Shown: piece after piece, positions 1 through 14,056 of the stretch
How positions within the stretch are numbered: position 1 is the stretch's first letter
Layout of the letters: every line of letters begins with the position of its first letter
Assembly: GCF_024713975.1 (NCBI RefSeq)
Contig: NC_091107.1
Coordinates: 20,265,501 to 20,329,500 of the forward strand
DNA from: Paralichthys olivaceus
Lineage: Eukaryota > Chordata > Actinopteri > Pleuronectiformes > Paralichthyidae
Direction: 5' to 3'
Length of the DNA: 64,000 nt
Made by a program: the position numbers and the translations under genes
The notes under the pieces: model-generated
The model's input: the letters and a program-made list of their open reading frames with translations, nothing else
Databases searched by the model: none
What the model was told of the DNA's origin: nothing

Positions 1-169
1 CAATCTCCCATAAAAGTTAACATTGTCTATAATAACATGCACAAAACTGTAGATAAAGAATCCTGTTAGTATTTCAATGATTTCTTACACTGCAGCCTTC
101 TGTGTCGTACATTTGTCATTAGTGGCTGCAGTGAGCAGTGAAATGTTACAGACGTGAAGCGAGAAACAG

Positions 170-2594
170 TTTTAGTCCGAAACATTTTCTTTTATTTGAC
201 AATACAGGGATTCATCAAAGTTCAGCTCAAATAAAATTGCTCTTCTGGCCTCAACACAAAAGTATAATAAGTATTTCAACACAGTTAACATCAGTAGAGC
301 GACCTGTAACTAAGCTGTTGGACACATGAAATGAATGGAAGGCCAAAGACTCAGGCACACACTTTGCATTAGAAGCTGTTGTTGTTCGACCTCCTGATGC
401 TTTCACTGTTAATAACCAGGGGGAAGGACACATCGCACAACACAAAGGACAACAAGGCAACTTGGATTACACTGCCAGGATAACAATAAGGCACCCTCTT
501 TGACAGCTGATGAGCTGTGATAACTCACACAGAGACGTTAATACTTCTCTTCCATATATTGTACTTCTGTGCTTTTCAATGCTAGTAACACTGGCTCTAA
601 GCAGCTGTTACACTCAGGCATATATACGGGTTGGTGACACGGTATGTATGTATGAATAATGAAAATCAAAGGACGAGATAATACAACGCAAATACAAGTG
701 TCTTCTTACAGCGATCATATTGTGCATCTTCCAGTTCACCAGTTACCTCAGGTTCTATTGTTACCACATGTCCACAATTTCACAGTACCAAAAAAAATAG
801 TAAATAAAAAGCCCTTCGCTTAACACAAAAGATCCAGCACAAGAAAACTCAGTCCTCAGATCATTAGCATTTTTCTCAGTAGCTACAGGTTATTTATGTG
901 CTTGGCAATGTCTGAAATAAGCTGGATATTTCTGCCACCTCGGAGCTGTATCAGAGTCTGTTCAACACCTCTGCAAGGTGTGCATGTGCATTTCACTCCA
1001 TCTTGATGCCACATTCATTGAAGAAAAGAAGAAATAAATAAAGTCTTGCAGTGTTTTGGGGAGATGTTAGAGTTTTGAATCTGTAGGTCTGTAGATCTGT
1101 AAATCAAATAATAATAAGATCGGGACACAATACTGTTCACTGTTGTGACAGATACAAAGGAAGCACGAGAGAAAAAGCTTCCCAGAACTGGCTGTGTCTA
1201 GTGATCCATTCCCTGCAGCTCAATAAGATGCAATCATTCAGATATGTTCCATTCATGCACTTGGTCCCTTGAATATCAACTATTATAATGATTTAAAAAA
1301 AGCTTCATGAACAGTTCATCTTTGTAGCTGGTTTCGTTAGCTGGGTTTCAACTATCATCATCTTCACTCATACTGCCGTCCGTGTGAGCCGAACTCATCA
1401 GCTGTAATAATCTGACCAGTGGTTTGGCTTGAGTTAGACTGCAGACACACTGATGGAGCATTTCCACTGATGTTTGATCACACTCAATACACTGGTCTGA
1501 TCCCAACAAAGTGGTTTCTACATCTAACACATTCACAGTGGAAGCTGATTGTTATTCTGATACAATAACCCAACACAAAACTCAACACAAAATCCCTGTG
1601 AGTTTGAAAAGTGTCTCTCAGGCCTTGGTCCTTCAGAGACCACGAACTTGTGTGAACTTAAACAACTACATAAAGGACGTAGATGTAATATAGGTGTAAT
1701 ATAACTTTGTTAAAATGTATTCAGCTCCATTTAGCTGAACCAAGTTTACCCCGCTCCTGAACAAAAACGAAAAGTCAGTGCAATGACGTATCGTAACAAA
1801 ACTATATGTAAGCGCTGCATTTCTAGTTTGTTTTGAATGAGGTAAGATTACATGAATGTTTTTAATCCCAGAGCGACTTTGGCAACAACAGCAAAATACA
1901 GATTTCCAGTCTTAATATGAAAATGTTGAGTAAAAAATGAAGCCTGAATGATAAAACACTTGGAATCACAAACTCAGACTGCTGCGGAGCTGCTCCTGAA
2001 GGAAGTTAGTGTCACCGCACATGTAGTGAGCACAAACAAACACAATATGATACTCCATGAAAAGGGATATGAATACACTGAGTTGTTGATACAGCTCCTT
2101 CAACTACTTTTAAAACTACACATAAGCAATAGTCTTAGTTAAACTTTAGCTGAGGGATCTATTTGAATATAATTAGGATAATGGGGATTCAAACATTCAC
2201 GGAATCGAACATACCATGATTAATAAGCTAATGTGAATTATTTTCCCAAACTCTAATCAAACTAACAACTATAAACCATTCAACAGTTACCAGTGCAGTG
2301 GACTACAAATCATGTCTGCATTGAAAATGACATGAAATTACAATAAAGATCTAGTCTAACACGTTATGATTGATGAGGAAAATCTTCCACTTCTTAAAAC
2401 TGGAATCAGTGCTATACTGTACTTAGTAAATTCCCACAGCGCAGAACCGAAGGCTCCCTGGGGAGGTGTCTGAGGGTCCACCTGCCCCCTGCCTGGTGGC
2501 TGAGCTCCCAGCAGCGGGCACTGGCAGGTCCCTGTGCCGATGGTGTGTGGATTATGGCAGTCACCATCCTCAAGCTGCTGCCCGTCCCTTCAAC
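170..2594 (-). other. acer3: Probable acer3 3' untranslated region
   Basis: AT-rich sequence downstream of the acer3 stop codon with no convincing exon. The first good minus-strand AATAAA I see is at 191-196, which would give a 3' UTR of about 2.4 kb. An earlier, weaker ATTAAA-type signal near 1860 could end a shorter form. The end is inferred, not shown. A GC-rich patch at about 2440-2600 is open in several frames but resembles no protein I know. Confidence 0.4.
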
Positions 2595-5500
2595 TCAGCT
2601 CATCTTCTGTGGCTCAATTTGCAACGTGGGCCAAACTCCACACAGGAACTGAACAATGACAGAACAGGACACGTGTGGTTGACTTCAAGAAGGAATGAAA
2701 ACAGTTCCAATATATGCAAAGGCTGAGCGCTACACATACCATTACTTTTGGTCTGTACTGGAGGTAGGTTGACCTGAACTGCAGGCTGAAAAAAAAACCA
2801 AACACTTAACTTCAGTGAACACAACTCACCAATCACATTTTTTGAGCATCCTCACACAGCAGATCTGCTTTCGTTTACCATCAGGAGAACAGAGTCTGTC
2901 AACACATACTCCCTTCCCTCCTAGCAATACCCAAAGCCAGGTTGTAAATAAAGAGCAAACTAGCTGTAAATTGTCACGTCTACACTCAGGGACCTTCATA
3001 TTGAACTCAAATGTGCCAGACAGAGAGGCTCCCACTCTTAGGGACACAACGAAAGGTTTAGATGTGTGGTAAAGATCGAAGCATCCATTATAGGATGACA
3101 GTTGCTCCCTGAGTTCTCGTTTCCCTAGCTTCCAGAAAACATCCAACAACTTCCAGCTGCTATCCCCTGCTACTGGAAGAGAAGCTTACCTGAGAAGTAT
3201 GTGCAGGTAGGATCCCAGGCCTGTGAAGATGTGCCACCAGGCATGGAACTGTGTTACTACTCCAACACCAGAGGGCAGCGTTTTTCTGCTGGCTCTGAGA
3301 TACAGAGATAATGTTGACAGATTGATTAAATGTCAAAACAAATACCTAAAATAGTTTGATATTGCAGTGCAGTGTGAGAGTAGTGTGAGGCAGAGTGCTA
3401 GAGCCATAATTCATTTAAAAGTCTGTGATTTAAAAAAAGAAGTCAAAATATGTGAATAAAGAAAAAACTACAAAACCCCTCTGAATAACACAATCACTTT
3501 ACAGTCGACCACTAAGAAACATTTCCTCCTCCAAAACTTAAAAATCTTTATTAGGTCCTGTCATGATAATGTGGTGCTAATGTGCTTTTTAAGTATTTCC
3601 TTATTTGTGAAACATATTCTCAAGTGCAACGTAAAACAAGATCCTCCACATTCCTGTTTTTATGCAGGCAACAGGCTGATCTTCTGATATTCCTACACAT
3701 GACACAGCTTAAAATTATAACTGTATTCTTGTAATGTTGTGACTTTTTTCTTGTAAAATTATGACTCTATTCTTGAAATCTCTTAATTTTTCCTTTTAGT
3801 GGCTAATACTCTTTCTTATTCAGGGGCCCAGGAAGACGAGAGGCCCACCAAATGGGGATCCATAAATAAAGTAAACTTACTTACTTACTAATACACAGTA
3901 TCTAGACATGAATCATAGAAAAAATAAATCAAGTTAAAGTTTGAGTAGTGCATGAGCATGTCTTTACTAAGATTAAAATGCATTCAATTGTCATGATGCC
4001 ACAAAAAGGTAAATATCACTGATTTGAACATTTTCCAAACCACAGCTCTAATGGGGGGGATAATGAACTTTGCAAATCCTCACCTTAATGAGTCACAGAA
4101 GATATTGTCAATGTTCCACAGTAGGAATCCTAACAAGAAGATACCCAAGGAGGTGTAACACAGCGGTCTGAGCCAGGGGTACACCCTGCGATTCAAACAG
4201 AAACAACAAAGAATGTCCGTCAACACGTTTTTACTTTATAGAACATGAATGACACTTTCATTTGATGTGGTAATACTTAAGATTTGAATGCTCCTCTTGG
4301 AAAACTCACCATGTTACAATGAAGATGGAGCGCAACACTAGACAAGCTACTAGAGCTCCATACATGACCTAAAACAAGGGACAGTTATTTGACTTTAGAA
4401 CACAGTGAGAACTGGTGGATGACAGATAAAACATTTACTGACTATTTTCTAATTTTCATCAGGTCACCGGAGCTTAACGTGATGACCCACTTGAATCTGA
4501 GCAGTCACCGGATGATAAAAAAAATCAGAAAAGAATAACACATCAAATGATGCTTTTAACTATTCCTCCATTTTGTTTTTTCTCTGCTAGCCCAGTCTGG
4601 GGAGGGGGCTGACAACAGGCCTCTGTGAGGAGCTGGAGAGGGCACAAAGATGATGCTGCAGGATTATCCTCATCCTCTCTCTTCCATCACTGAGTGGAAG
4701 TTGTGAAAAAGCCACCCTGCGTTGCCTCTCTCACATTATCAAGGTCACTTCATCCCCTGTCCACAGGTTCCTGCCTGCAGCCTCACCTCCCTGCTCTTTG
4801 CTTCAGCGCCACAGGAGCACATAGTGGCCACAAGCAGAACCAAAAGACATGAACTCTCTTTCAGTTGATTGTTTTTGGTTTAATGTTCCTGAACCCTGCT
4901 CTTTCTTGTGATTAAAAAATATATATATTTTGTTAGTGTTTGATTAAAGGTACAGTGTGTAGAATTTAGTGATATCTAGTGTTGAATTGCATGTTGCAGC
5001 TGAACACCCCTCACCTCACCCTCTCCTTCCAAACATGAAAAAAGAACCTGAACCTGAACTAGTGAAAACATCATTATTCTACATTCCATTTCTTCCAATA
5101 GTTCCCTTTCACCTAAATCTCACACACTGGATCTTTAATTGTTTCTTTTTTGAAAAAAAACATTGCTCAAAACTTTGAATAAACAAAACCTGCATCATTT
5201 CATTTGCTTGAACTGTCAATTCATGTTCACTCCATCGTTTCTCATCATTCACAAGTTACCATTTGACTCCAGTCTCTTTGTTGGCTCATTGTGCTTCGTC
5301 AGGAACACTATCAGTCTTGTTATGAACCACCATGGAGCTCTGTCATTAGTAAACAAAGTCACCTCCAGAGAGTAAACATAAGCAGCTTTTTCACATTGTC
5401 CTCACTGTTGTTATGCAACACACACACACAATGTGACACTCTGCAGGTACAAACCATAAGGGTACAAACACTGCGTAGCCAAGACAACAGTTAACTTAAA

Positions 5501-8500
5501 CAGAAACAATAGCATGACGTTTTTTACACCTGCACAAATACTTAGCTGATCTGTAACATGCTATAAACCCAGAATGTATACATATACCTCCACCAAGGCC
5601 GAACTTATGAAACAACATTTGAATTCACTAAATCAAAATTGCACAAACTCATAAATATCCGTCCCATACACATGCCTGATATTTTCCATCGTGATCCACA
5701 AATTCTTCACTAAGAAATGAAGGAAAAACGAATCTCATATTGTTCCTTTATCAACCCGCATGATGGATTCTTTCCTGATGCATAACGCCTCCTTTCACCA
5801 AGTTGAATACTAATCTGTCCAGTAGTGTATACATAATCCTGCTGACTTACAAACAGATGAAAAGATAACGTCCAAGACAAAAAGGTAGTACAAATGTCAT
5901 TAAATGTTGCATAACTGATTTGATAAGAGTTACATTCGGTTTATATGATATTCATTATCCTTCCTTCATCAGTCACACCTCACGCCCACTCTGTTCTCAG
6001 CAGGGTGTTATGATGCAGTCTATAGATGTTGAAAAGTCCAGTGAAAGTGAACACAACCAGAGGCACAACTGATTAAAGTGACCTTGTGTGAAGGGGAGTC
6101 AACAGCAGTCCAGCTAGCTGCCATGCAGACTGGTAAAATCCCTTCTCATCAGCGGGTTGGTGCTCGAGACCATGATCGGAGCTTCCGTGTGAGAAACTGT
6201 GGTCAGAAAATGTTTGATTTTAAAAGTTCATTTTGGGCCCCACTCCCTCTTGTAGCCTGAAGCTCTCTCTGTGGGCCTGCATTGCAGCCACCAGCCAGTT
6301 AGCATGGCTGGTATCATTCCACCCTGTGTGCCGCCCATAGCTGCAGGAATTTTGGTTAAACAGCGCCATGCCTCCACCTGGGTGTGTATACCTATCACTA
6401 TCATCACTGTTATCAGTCAGAGCTGGAGCCATCTTGGTTTACAAATGCGGAAGGGGCTGGGAGAGAGACATGAACGTGCACCCGAAACCAAAGCAAAGAC
6501 CAGAGAAGCGCACACTGAGATACACGAAGAAGGAGCGTGACTTACTCCGATGTATATTTACATAATTGTTGCTGCTACATTAACGTTAAAACCTGTAGAG
6601 CCTTTATTAAAACAGCAAACAATGTTGCATGCTATGTTTGGAAAGCCAAGTGTTTGCACAAAGTCAAAGTGACCTAAGGCACACTGAGCCCTGACAGCAA
6701 ACAATGAGCAATCTGAGCCAGGTGATAACACAGAGCCCTCCCTTACCTGGTGGAACACTGGCTCCTTCCACTGTAGGTAAACCTGTCAAACATAAACACA
6801 GCAGCTAGTCAGGAGGCTATGATGGATGCTACGGTTCCTTTATTAAATGGGTATTATAATGATCATGTAGTGAAAGTGAAAACTCACCAGAGTCACTGAC
6901 ACGCTGAAGATTAGTAATAATGCTATAGTAAATAAACTAATGGTGTTTTTTTCTTTGAAGCACTCATATCTGAAAAAAAGGAACATGTGAAATATGTTTA
7001 ACTTCCATGTTCAGATTGAATAACCATAAAGAATGCAAGGAAATAACACGCTGAGCTGAAGTGAGAAGAGGAACACGTCCAGTTTAGAATCAATAGATCC
7101 GTTACATACAGTCCACTAGAGGATGACTCTACTGTCTTGGAAATGTGACACATGATCAGGCAGGGAGTCACTGGTTCAGTTTACATGCAATATCACACTA
7201 CAGCTATTCTCCATCAGACGTGAGAGTGGAGCCACTTACAGACAGTAGACAAAGACACATGTGCTGTAAATCATTGGCAACTCGTCCAGTAGCTGCGAAT
7301 GAGAATACAGAGAGACCATATGAATACATCACCACAGGATGTTATTATAGCATCATTTAGCATAGCATTAAGCAGCAGAGTATTAGGGCAACTGGAAGAA
7401 AAGGAAATTGATTCTGCGATTTCGAGAATGATGTCGTGAAGTAAAGTTGTTATATAACAAGGAAAAGTCATAATATTATATGGATGAAAAAAGCTGTATA
7501 TTTGTTCTATATTTATGATTTTTTTTTTCCTTTAAAAACCTTTCACAGATATTTGAGCTCATATTTTCAAAATCATGCTGCAAGAAACTGAGGTATTAAT
7601 AATAGATTAGATAGGTGATGTACATATATATAATTTAGATTTAACTGTAACACTGTGGCCCACCTGCATCTCATACAGAAGAGTCATGTGGAAGCACCAG
7701 GAACCAACACCGACAGCTGGATGAGACACAACCCCACAAAACATTCAGACCAATGAAATGTCAAGACATTCTTCCATGCATGCATTATGATGACAGGGCA
7801 TCGTTATCGTTATTGACTGCTGACAGTCACTAAACCATGTAAATAAGAGCAGAGTTGGCGTCAGTACTGTCACTAATGTGTAGAGCCATAGTTGTTTTAA
7901 CTTTCTAACCTGCGAGTCCCAGGAAGGAGCAGATGTAGCGGAACTCGAGGCCGTCACGATACGTCTGGATGGCCCCGCAGATGGGAGGAATGATCATGAT
8001 CAGGTTGCTGACAGTGTTCCCTGTACATAAAGACACCAGACATGAATTAGAGCCAGATGATACGACCTGCGTGATATCAGAAGAAATAGGAATGTTACAG
8101 TGATCGGGTGATATGACGGCAGAGAGAGTTCAGTGAGGCAAGTTGAGATCATGACGATAACAACATGAATGATAACTTACAGAATCCTCATAACTGCACA
8201 GGGAGGTTATGTACACACATCTGCTGCTATGTTCATTTCCACCAACAATCTACTGTTGTATTACTTGAACAAACTGCACTGCACTGAAATACTTCCTCTT
8301 CTGTGCATCTATATTAATATATATGTTAATATGTATGTCCCCCCCCCCCCCCCCCCCTCTCTTTATACCAGAGCATTGTCTTTCGGTTAGAGAGCAGGCC
8401 ATTATGTTCAGATTGTACACTTTTTCACACAAAATCCAGCCTCCACACTCAAATAGCCTTGCTCGGACTGATTTGCACAGTCACGAATACGAGTGCAAGA

Positions 8501-11232
8501 ACCCAGTTAAAGGCAGCACCCATACAGCACTCTCAAACAAATAAACGCAGCCACAACGAGGGCACGGAGATTGTCATTTGTCAACACCACACCTGGGATT
8601 CTATTGGTTGGATTTTTTTTATGTTTTCATATTTCAACAAAACAATGTGTTGGATCCAGTTTCCCAAATGTGCAAATGATCTCCTTGTCTTACTCTAGTA
8701 TTTCAGCTGGAGGAATATCTGTAGGTTTTCCACAGCTGGTTGGAAGAAAACAAGACACATGATCAACTCACTCTGGGTTTTTATGGATCTTCTAATGTCC
8801 TAATGACTAAGCAATTCAAAATATTCAGTGGATTACGCACTGATTATAACATGTGTGAGTTAAAGTCATAATTGTTGAACCATATGTTGCACTATGTTGT
8901 AATGCACCTTTTCTGTGGAAAAGTGTGGAAACAGCAATGGAATTCATTAAGTTCTTTTCAAAGCATTCAATCCTTTTTTTTCTGTGGTTGAAGTGGTGGA
9001 ACTGTATTTACCTTTGATCCACATATCAGGCCCACCTGATTAAACAGTTCCACACTGTTCCGAGCATAACCTGGGTGTGGCCATGTGTAAACTCAGGCGT
9101 GGACAACACTCGAGCTCACAAGGGTGTCGATTAGTTTTAACGCTAATCCTGCTGACAAGTAATTTCACAACCGACGCCACACTTCATCTGCAGGTATCTG
9201 ATCGAAGGCGAGTCCCTTGGAGTGACGTGTGTGGACTTTGGTCACTGACAATAAATGCACGCACACCAAGCGCACACTACATGCAACATGTGAATGAATA
9301 GTTTTCACTTCTCAACCACAGCTGTCAACAATGGGATGAGACGCTTCTCTCCAGCGTGAGAGACTCGCTACAACATCCCTCTGTGTCTGTGTGTTCAACC
9401 CTCAGCGTGTGCTGCTGCTTTTTCAAAGAGAGATACTGCACAAAAGCTCACATTGAATTAGGATTAAAGTCTTCTCCTCGTTCACAATGCCACATTCCAA
9501 CCATTGTAACCTGAATCGCCATTTGAATGCCAAACAATTCCTCTAAACCAAAACCTTCCTGAAGCCCGGTCAGCATGTGTCATGTGTCAGTATCCTAGAT
9601 ATGCTGCATCAAAGTAGTACTACAGTACAATGTGTGCTCCACAGGTGGATGTTCAGAGTTTGTACTTTACAGAAGACGGAGAAGAAGAGTGTGACTGAGG
9701 TCCTCTTAACATGGACAAGAATAAAGAAGATGAAAAGTAATATATATATATATATATATATGAATAAATAAACTCAACCCACTTGGCTTGAGTTCACCTT
9801 TGCCTAACTGTTGCATCACTTCGCCAACATGACAACTGCAAACGAAAGGTGGATACAGGTTCCTCAACACACAGTGAAATATCACTCAACAGTTTATCTT
9901 TAGTTATCGCTGCAAAGGAGCTTGTGTTTTCACCCCTGTACGTTTGTTGGTCGGTTGTATGTTTGTTTGTGAACAAGATAACACAAAACCAACTCAATAG
10001 ATTTCCACGAAACTTGGTGGAATGATGTGATATAGGTCACTGAAGAACCCGTCAAAGTTTGGTGTGGATCCGGAGCAGTATTAGCTTTCCCTAACATTGC
10101 TGAGATTTTTCACCAATTTCCCAGGACCTCGATGAAAAAATCAGGCGCATTTAAGGGACTCATATCTTTGCGTTTGTGTTGGGCCATGGCCGAGGTATGT
10201 GCTCTACTGAGAGCAATTCTAGTTCTAGGGTTGGTGCCGATCCAGGGGACAGATCCACAAATTAGTTTCAAGATTTCATTTGCGAATTTCCACATTTTCA
10301 CCATTTTCTACTGGGCCTTGGAGGAGGGAGGTGCTCTACTGAATCTGCATCTGAATCAATAATAAGCGTGCAGGGAATATGAATAATACACATGAGATGA
10401 CAACACTGGTTTGCGGTTGAAAGCAGCTCAGGCTTTCTTCTGCATTCCCAATGTTTAGAGGACGGAAGTGGTTGAAGGTATTGTTTCCAGTGGTGGTGTT
10501 TGTCCAGTGGAGCTGGACTCAAAGCTCCAGCACTAAAGCATGTGTGATGCATGTCAGGAAAAGCTGCAGCCACAAGTCCTGTGTGAACAGGCAGCTGTTC
10601 GAACTGCAGTGCTTCTAACAGAGTTTAAATCTGAAAGACACTGGTTCCTGATGAACCAGTTTCCCTTTCAGCAGCGAGGCGCACAGAGAGAATGGAGGAA
10701 ATGTGTGACTAAAGGGGAAAACACAGACGAGGGGCCATGTGTTGAGATGTTGATCTGTGATGGCTGAGAGATGACGCTGCTCAGACTAAAGTAAAGCATA
10801 ACAGAGCAATGAGAGCAGCTCGGACCAGGCGAACGAGTTCAGCACAATGTTCCCGGCAGGCAGCAGCGTCTTCCCGGCAGCTGCAGCCTCTTCCTCCTCC
10901 TCGCACCTCCGCTCCGATCGGCAGGTTAGCTCCGTTCGTGTCGAGGGAACGTAGCGAGCACCGAGCTTGACGTGAAACCCACTTCACCGGGAGAGACTCG
11001 CACCCCGACACCGACACGCTGCGCTATTCTCACACCTCATGTTGTCTGTGCGCCACAGCGCGATCGCTTCCTGTCCACCTGCGGGGAACACTGAGCTGCA
11101 AGAGAGGCATGCCCTCGCGTTGTACTCACAGAATTCCGCCATGTAGAAAGAGACCACATAGTTTTCCTCGCACCAGTCCAGCGTTGAGGTCGGCCGCCCC
11201 CAGTATCCCTGCCTGTCTATCGAGGGAGCCAT
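2595..11232 (-). CDS. acer3: Alkaline ceramidase 3, complete, 11 coding exons
   Basis: Multi-pass membrane hydrolase of the ER/Golgi that cleaves ceramides to sphingosine and fatty acid. Coding exons in transcript order: 11232-11130, 8020-7910, 7716-7664, 7292-7240, 6969-6888, 6782-6747, 4368-4310, 4185-4084, 3294-3190, 2785-2740, 2648-2595. All have AG/GT borders, and phases join without a break to give 267 residues, the same length as human ACER3. The start is [12 protein letters not shown], matching the family N-terminus; the last exon encodes [17 protein letters not shown]. Family residues are in place: calcium ligands D19, W20, E22, N24, E33; zinc ligands H81, H217, H221; active-site S77 and D92. 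Seven hydrophobic segments fit the family topology. The enzyme is predicted to be active. Symbol and boundaries are sure; species-level paralog status cannot be judged from this window. Confidence 0.96.
4944..5138 (+). mobile_element. MITE family 1, full-length short copy, TTAA ends
   Basis: Begins TTAAAGGTACAGTGTGTAG and ends as the near inverted repeat of it (…CACACACTGGATCTTTAA), with TTAA at both borders, as in piggyBac-type MITEs. The interior has agaatttagtgatatctagt and gttgcagctgaacacccctc, which recur at 11643, 23581, 60033 and 63681. It lies in an acer3 intron. Confidence 0.75.
8021..11129 (-). other. acer3 intron 1, repeat-containing
   Basis: Three-kilobase first intron of acer3. 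It holds a 19-base C run (8339-8357), an (AT)n tract (9739-9761) and a roughly 400-bp copy of the SINE-like family described at 9935-10360. I see no further exon in it. The other acer3 introns are short except the 2.4-kb intron 6783-6887 to 4369 side (4369-6746), which contains a MITE at 4944-5138. Confidence 0.6.
9935..10360 (+). mobile_element. SINE-like interspersed repeat, near full copy
   Basis: Shows the recurrent blocks atttccacgaaacttggtgg, tggtgtggatccggagcag, ccctaacattgctgag and cttggaggagggaggtgctct seen again in six other places in the window. I recognise the pattern as a common teleost dispersed repeat but cannot name the family safely. Confidence 0.65.
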
Positions 11233-11340
11233 GATGGAAGAGGAGGAGGAGGAGGCTGTGCTGTCTGCTAACGGACTGTGGTCCCATCACTGCACGAGCA
11301 CGAGCATGAGCACGAGCACTGCACCTCCTCCCCCTCACAT
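10800..11340 (-). promoter_or_regulatory. acer3: GC-rich acer3 promoter and first exon
   Basis: The sequence around the acer3 start codon is much richer in G+C and CpG than its surroundings (for example ctccgctccgatcgg at about 10908 and gtgtcgagggaacg near 10938). No TATA box is evident near the start. This fits a CpG-type housekeeping promoter. The transcription start should lie just above 11232, where a GAGGAG-rich stretch and a degenerate GAGCAC repeat (about 11295-11322) are found. Confidence 0.55.
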
Positions 11341-13440
11341 AACTGTAGCCTACATATACATATCCATGTATTTTAATAAAATGTGTATTCATCAAATATA
11401 AATTAAATATATCTGCTCCAATTTTCTTTGATTTATTTCTATTATTCTATTTCTATTTTTTATTATTTCACACTTTTCCAGTTAGCATTACTCACATGTT
11501 ATCTACCCTGTGCCCTTTGGCTGCACACTATGTTGTGTTCTTTTTAAAAAAATAATTAATATGTTGTGTTCTTATATGTTTACACTGAGGATTAGAGAGA
11601 AACAGCATTTCAATACTGTCCTGTACATGGAGCAGATTACATTTAAAGATTCAGTGTGTAGAATTTAGTGATATCTAGTGGTGAAATCACATGTTGCAGC
11701 TGAACACCCCTCACCTCACCCTCTCCTTCCAAACATGAAAAAGAATCTGTGGTAGCTTCAGTTGTCATAAAAACTCAATAGGTGTTTAGTTTGTCCAGTC
11801 TGGACTACTGTAAAAAACATTCCGAACATTTATCCTGTTTGATTTTTATTTGAGACATTAATAATCATTTTGAATACTTCATCATTTCACTTCCTCCTGC
11901 TTCTGTTCTATGTCGTGCCAAGCCACCCACATCATCAGCCAACACATCCACACCCGTGTGTTTGTGTTTAAGCTGGTTTAATCACATTCAGGTTGTGATA
12001 CAAAAATGTGATTATTCCCATCCCACGCTGCGGCTCCTTTGTGTCTTTGACGCCACCGCATCTCTGTCATTTCTGTGCCAAGGAGCAGGAGACGTTCCCT
12101 CATGGCTGTCCTGACCTTATTTTAATCCTATCTGGTCTTTCATTATAAAACCACAAGTCCACTCTTTAAGCCAACATCAAAATTAGAAAAAACACTTTAA
12201 TCAGCTTTACAACATAAAGCTAACAAGTTTGTATCCTTTAACATTTTCTAATGTGTCCTCTAGTATTTTACTAAATATAAGGGGTGGATGTTGGGTGTGT
12301 GAGATATATCAGGGAGTTCAGGACAGGATCTGGACAGATACATACAGTACATCATTGTTTATCATTATGGACTTTCTCTTGATAAACACACTTACTGCAT
12401 TACTGGCGTGTACTGTGTTATCTGTATGTGGTTTATAATTGATCCCGATATTATAACATCTGCAAAGAACACACTATAAGTAACATGCACTGGAAAACGT
12501 TAAGAGGTTTCTTCCTGTGTACATTACAGGGTGTAGCAAACCCCAGCAACCAATAGATAAAAGCAGCTCAGACATACAGTTCAGATGTACTGCATACATC
12601 ACACAGCACCACTACTTCCTAACGCTGCTATACTAAACTCTGCTAATATCCTAAACTAAACTCCTGTACTGTATGCGTCTTTATTCAATTAGTTAGAGCA
12701 GAGTTTTGGTAAATGCACTGTAGTAGCCAGACTTTGATGCTGTAATATATAAAGAATAATTTCACTTTATAAAAGCGAATTTAGAAAATGAAAACCCACA
12801 AAAGACTGTACAATTAAACACATATCTAAATTATTATAAAGCATTTAGCTGAATACTAGAATTTACTTGATTTTAAAATTCTAAATCTTCCCCCCGCCAC
12901 AAGTCCAGATGTCCTCTAGATGGGGTAATTAACTCAGAAACAATGGCCACAAACTGGCTTAAGATGCACCAACTCACCTCAACTCATGTTATTATATTCT
13001 ACTAAATCGTTTTTTCATTTTCTTATTTCATTCTGTAGTAGTTTGTAGTAGTTTCTTTGTGAACCTAATGCAAAGATCGGGAGGTCAATGATGTGTAGCT
13101 TTGCTCAATGGAGCAGCTGCAGCACACATCTGGATGAGCCCAAATATTTTGTTGATGCTTAAATATTTAGATTTATCATTCAGAGGCATGTTAACCATGT
13201 AGTGTATACCCCTCCAACATTATCACATTGCGTGTGAGAGCAGCCCAAGCGTTCCCACTGGAATTATCTCATGTCATTCAGCTGGAAATACCCAGGAGGC
13301 CTGACGCCAAAACTGACATGCCATAGGTAAAACTGGTTTTGCAAACAGTCATTCAAACAGACATACCAAGAGACAAGCCGGCTGAATTCAGTCAGCGTCT
13401 TTGGAAAAGCTGGAAAAATGCCAGCACCAAATATCTAGAA
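11341..13440. other. Intergenic region between acer3 and serpinh1
   Basis: About 2.1 kb of AT-rich sequence between the acer3 promoter and the presumed 3' end of serpinh1. It contains a 3'-truncated MITE (11643-11820). No exon, RNA gene or other clear signal was seen. Confidence 0.6.
11643..11820 (+). mobile_element. MITE family 1, 3'-truncated copy
   Basis: Starts TTAAAGATTCAGTGTGTAG and matches the family through gttgcagctgaacacccctc and catgaaaaagaatctgtgg, then diverges after a run of A. No second terminal repeat is seen. Confidence 0.7.
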
Positions 13441-13444
13441 TCAA

Positions 13445-14056
13445 GACAAGACACTTTTCATACTTTTATTTTATTTTTAAGTCAAAACCCATGTGTGCAC
13501 CTGCTCCGGAGACAGTGCTTACATCTGCCTCTTGTTTGCCAGTGTAGATCAGTGCATTAAGCATAAATCACTACCAAGATAAACTGCACAGAAGCCTCTT
13601 GGTAAAAGAGAAAGTGAAAGAATTGGAAAATGATTTGGGAAGACCAATGGACTTAAACAGCAAAGCTCGACAAACTAAAAACTATTTTGTTCAAAGAAAC
13701 ACCAAGGACCCTCAAATGACTGATAAGACTTGATCACAAGACCATTTTTGTGCCTGCACATACAGATGATCAACTTTCATGAAACTGTGCATTTACATTT
13801 TAGGCATAAATTGAGGAAATCATACTTAATGTAAGTGTTCAGTCCATAATGTGATGCGCCAATACATTACAAGAATACACATATTCTCCGAGTTAAAACT
13901 GAAGACTACTTTTTGTGGAATGCTGTTGGGACAAAGGAATGTATAAAATATTAAACCTAAAATTCATTCCCCACTTCTCTAAGCATATTGCAGTAGAAAG
14001 CCTACACTCACTCACAGTCAGATGTTTAATCTATAGACACTACAGTCAACACATGG
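13445..14056 (-). other. serpinh1: serpinh1 3' untranslated region
   Basis: About 600 bases follow the stop codon on the minus strand. Overlapping AATAAA signals occur at 13465-13475, which would end the transcript near 13445. The length is similar to HSP47 3' UTRs in other vertebrates. Confidence 0.5.

Noticed and set aside
1348..1536. Minus-strand open frame ending in an acidic SEDDDS tail, considered as the last acer3 exon
   Set aside because: The true last exon (2648-2595) gives exactly the family length and C-terminal motif, so this frame lies in the 3' UTR.
2440..2600. GC-rich stretch open in several frames next to the acer3 stop
   Set aside because: Openness on both strands is explained by base composition; no homology and no splice support.
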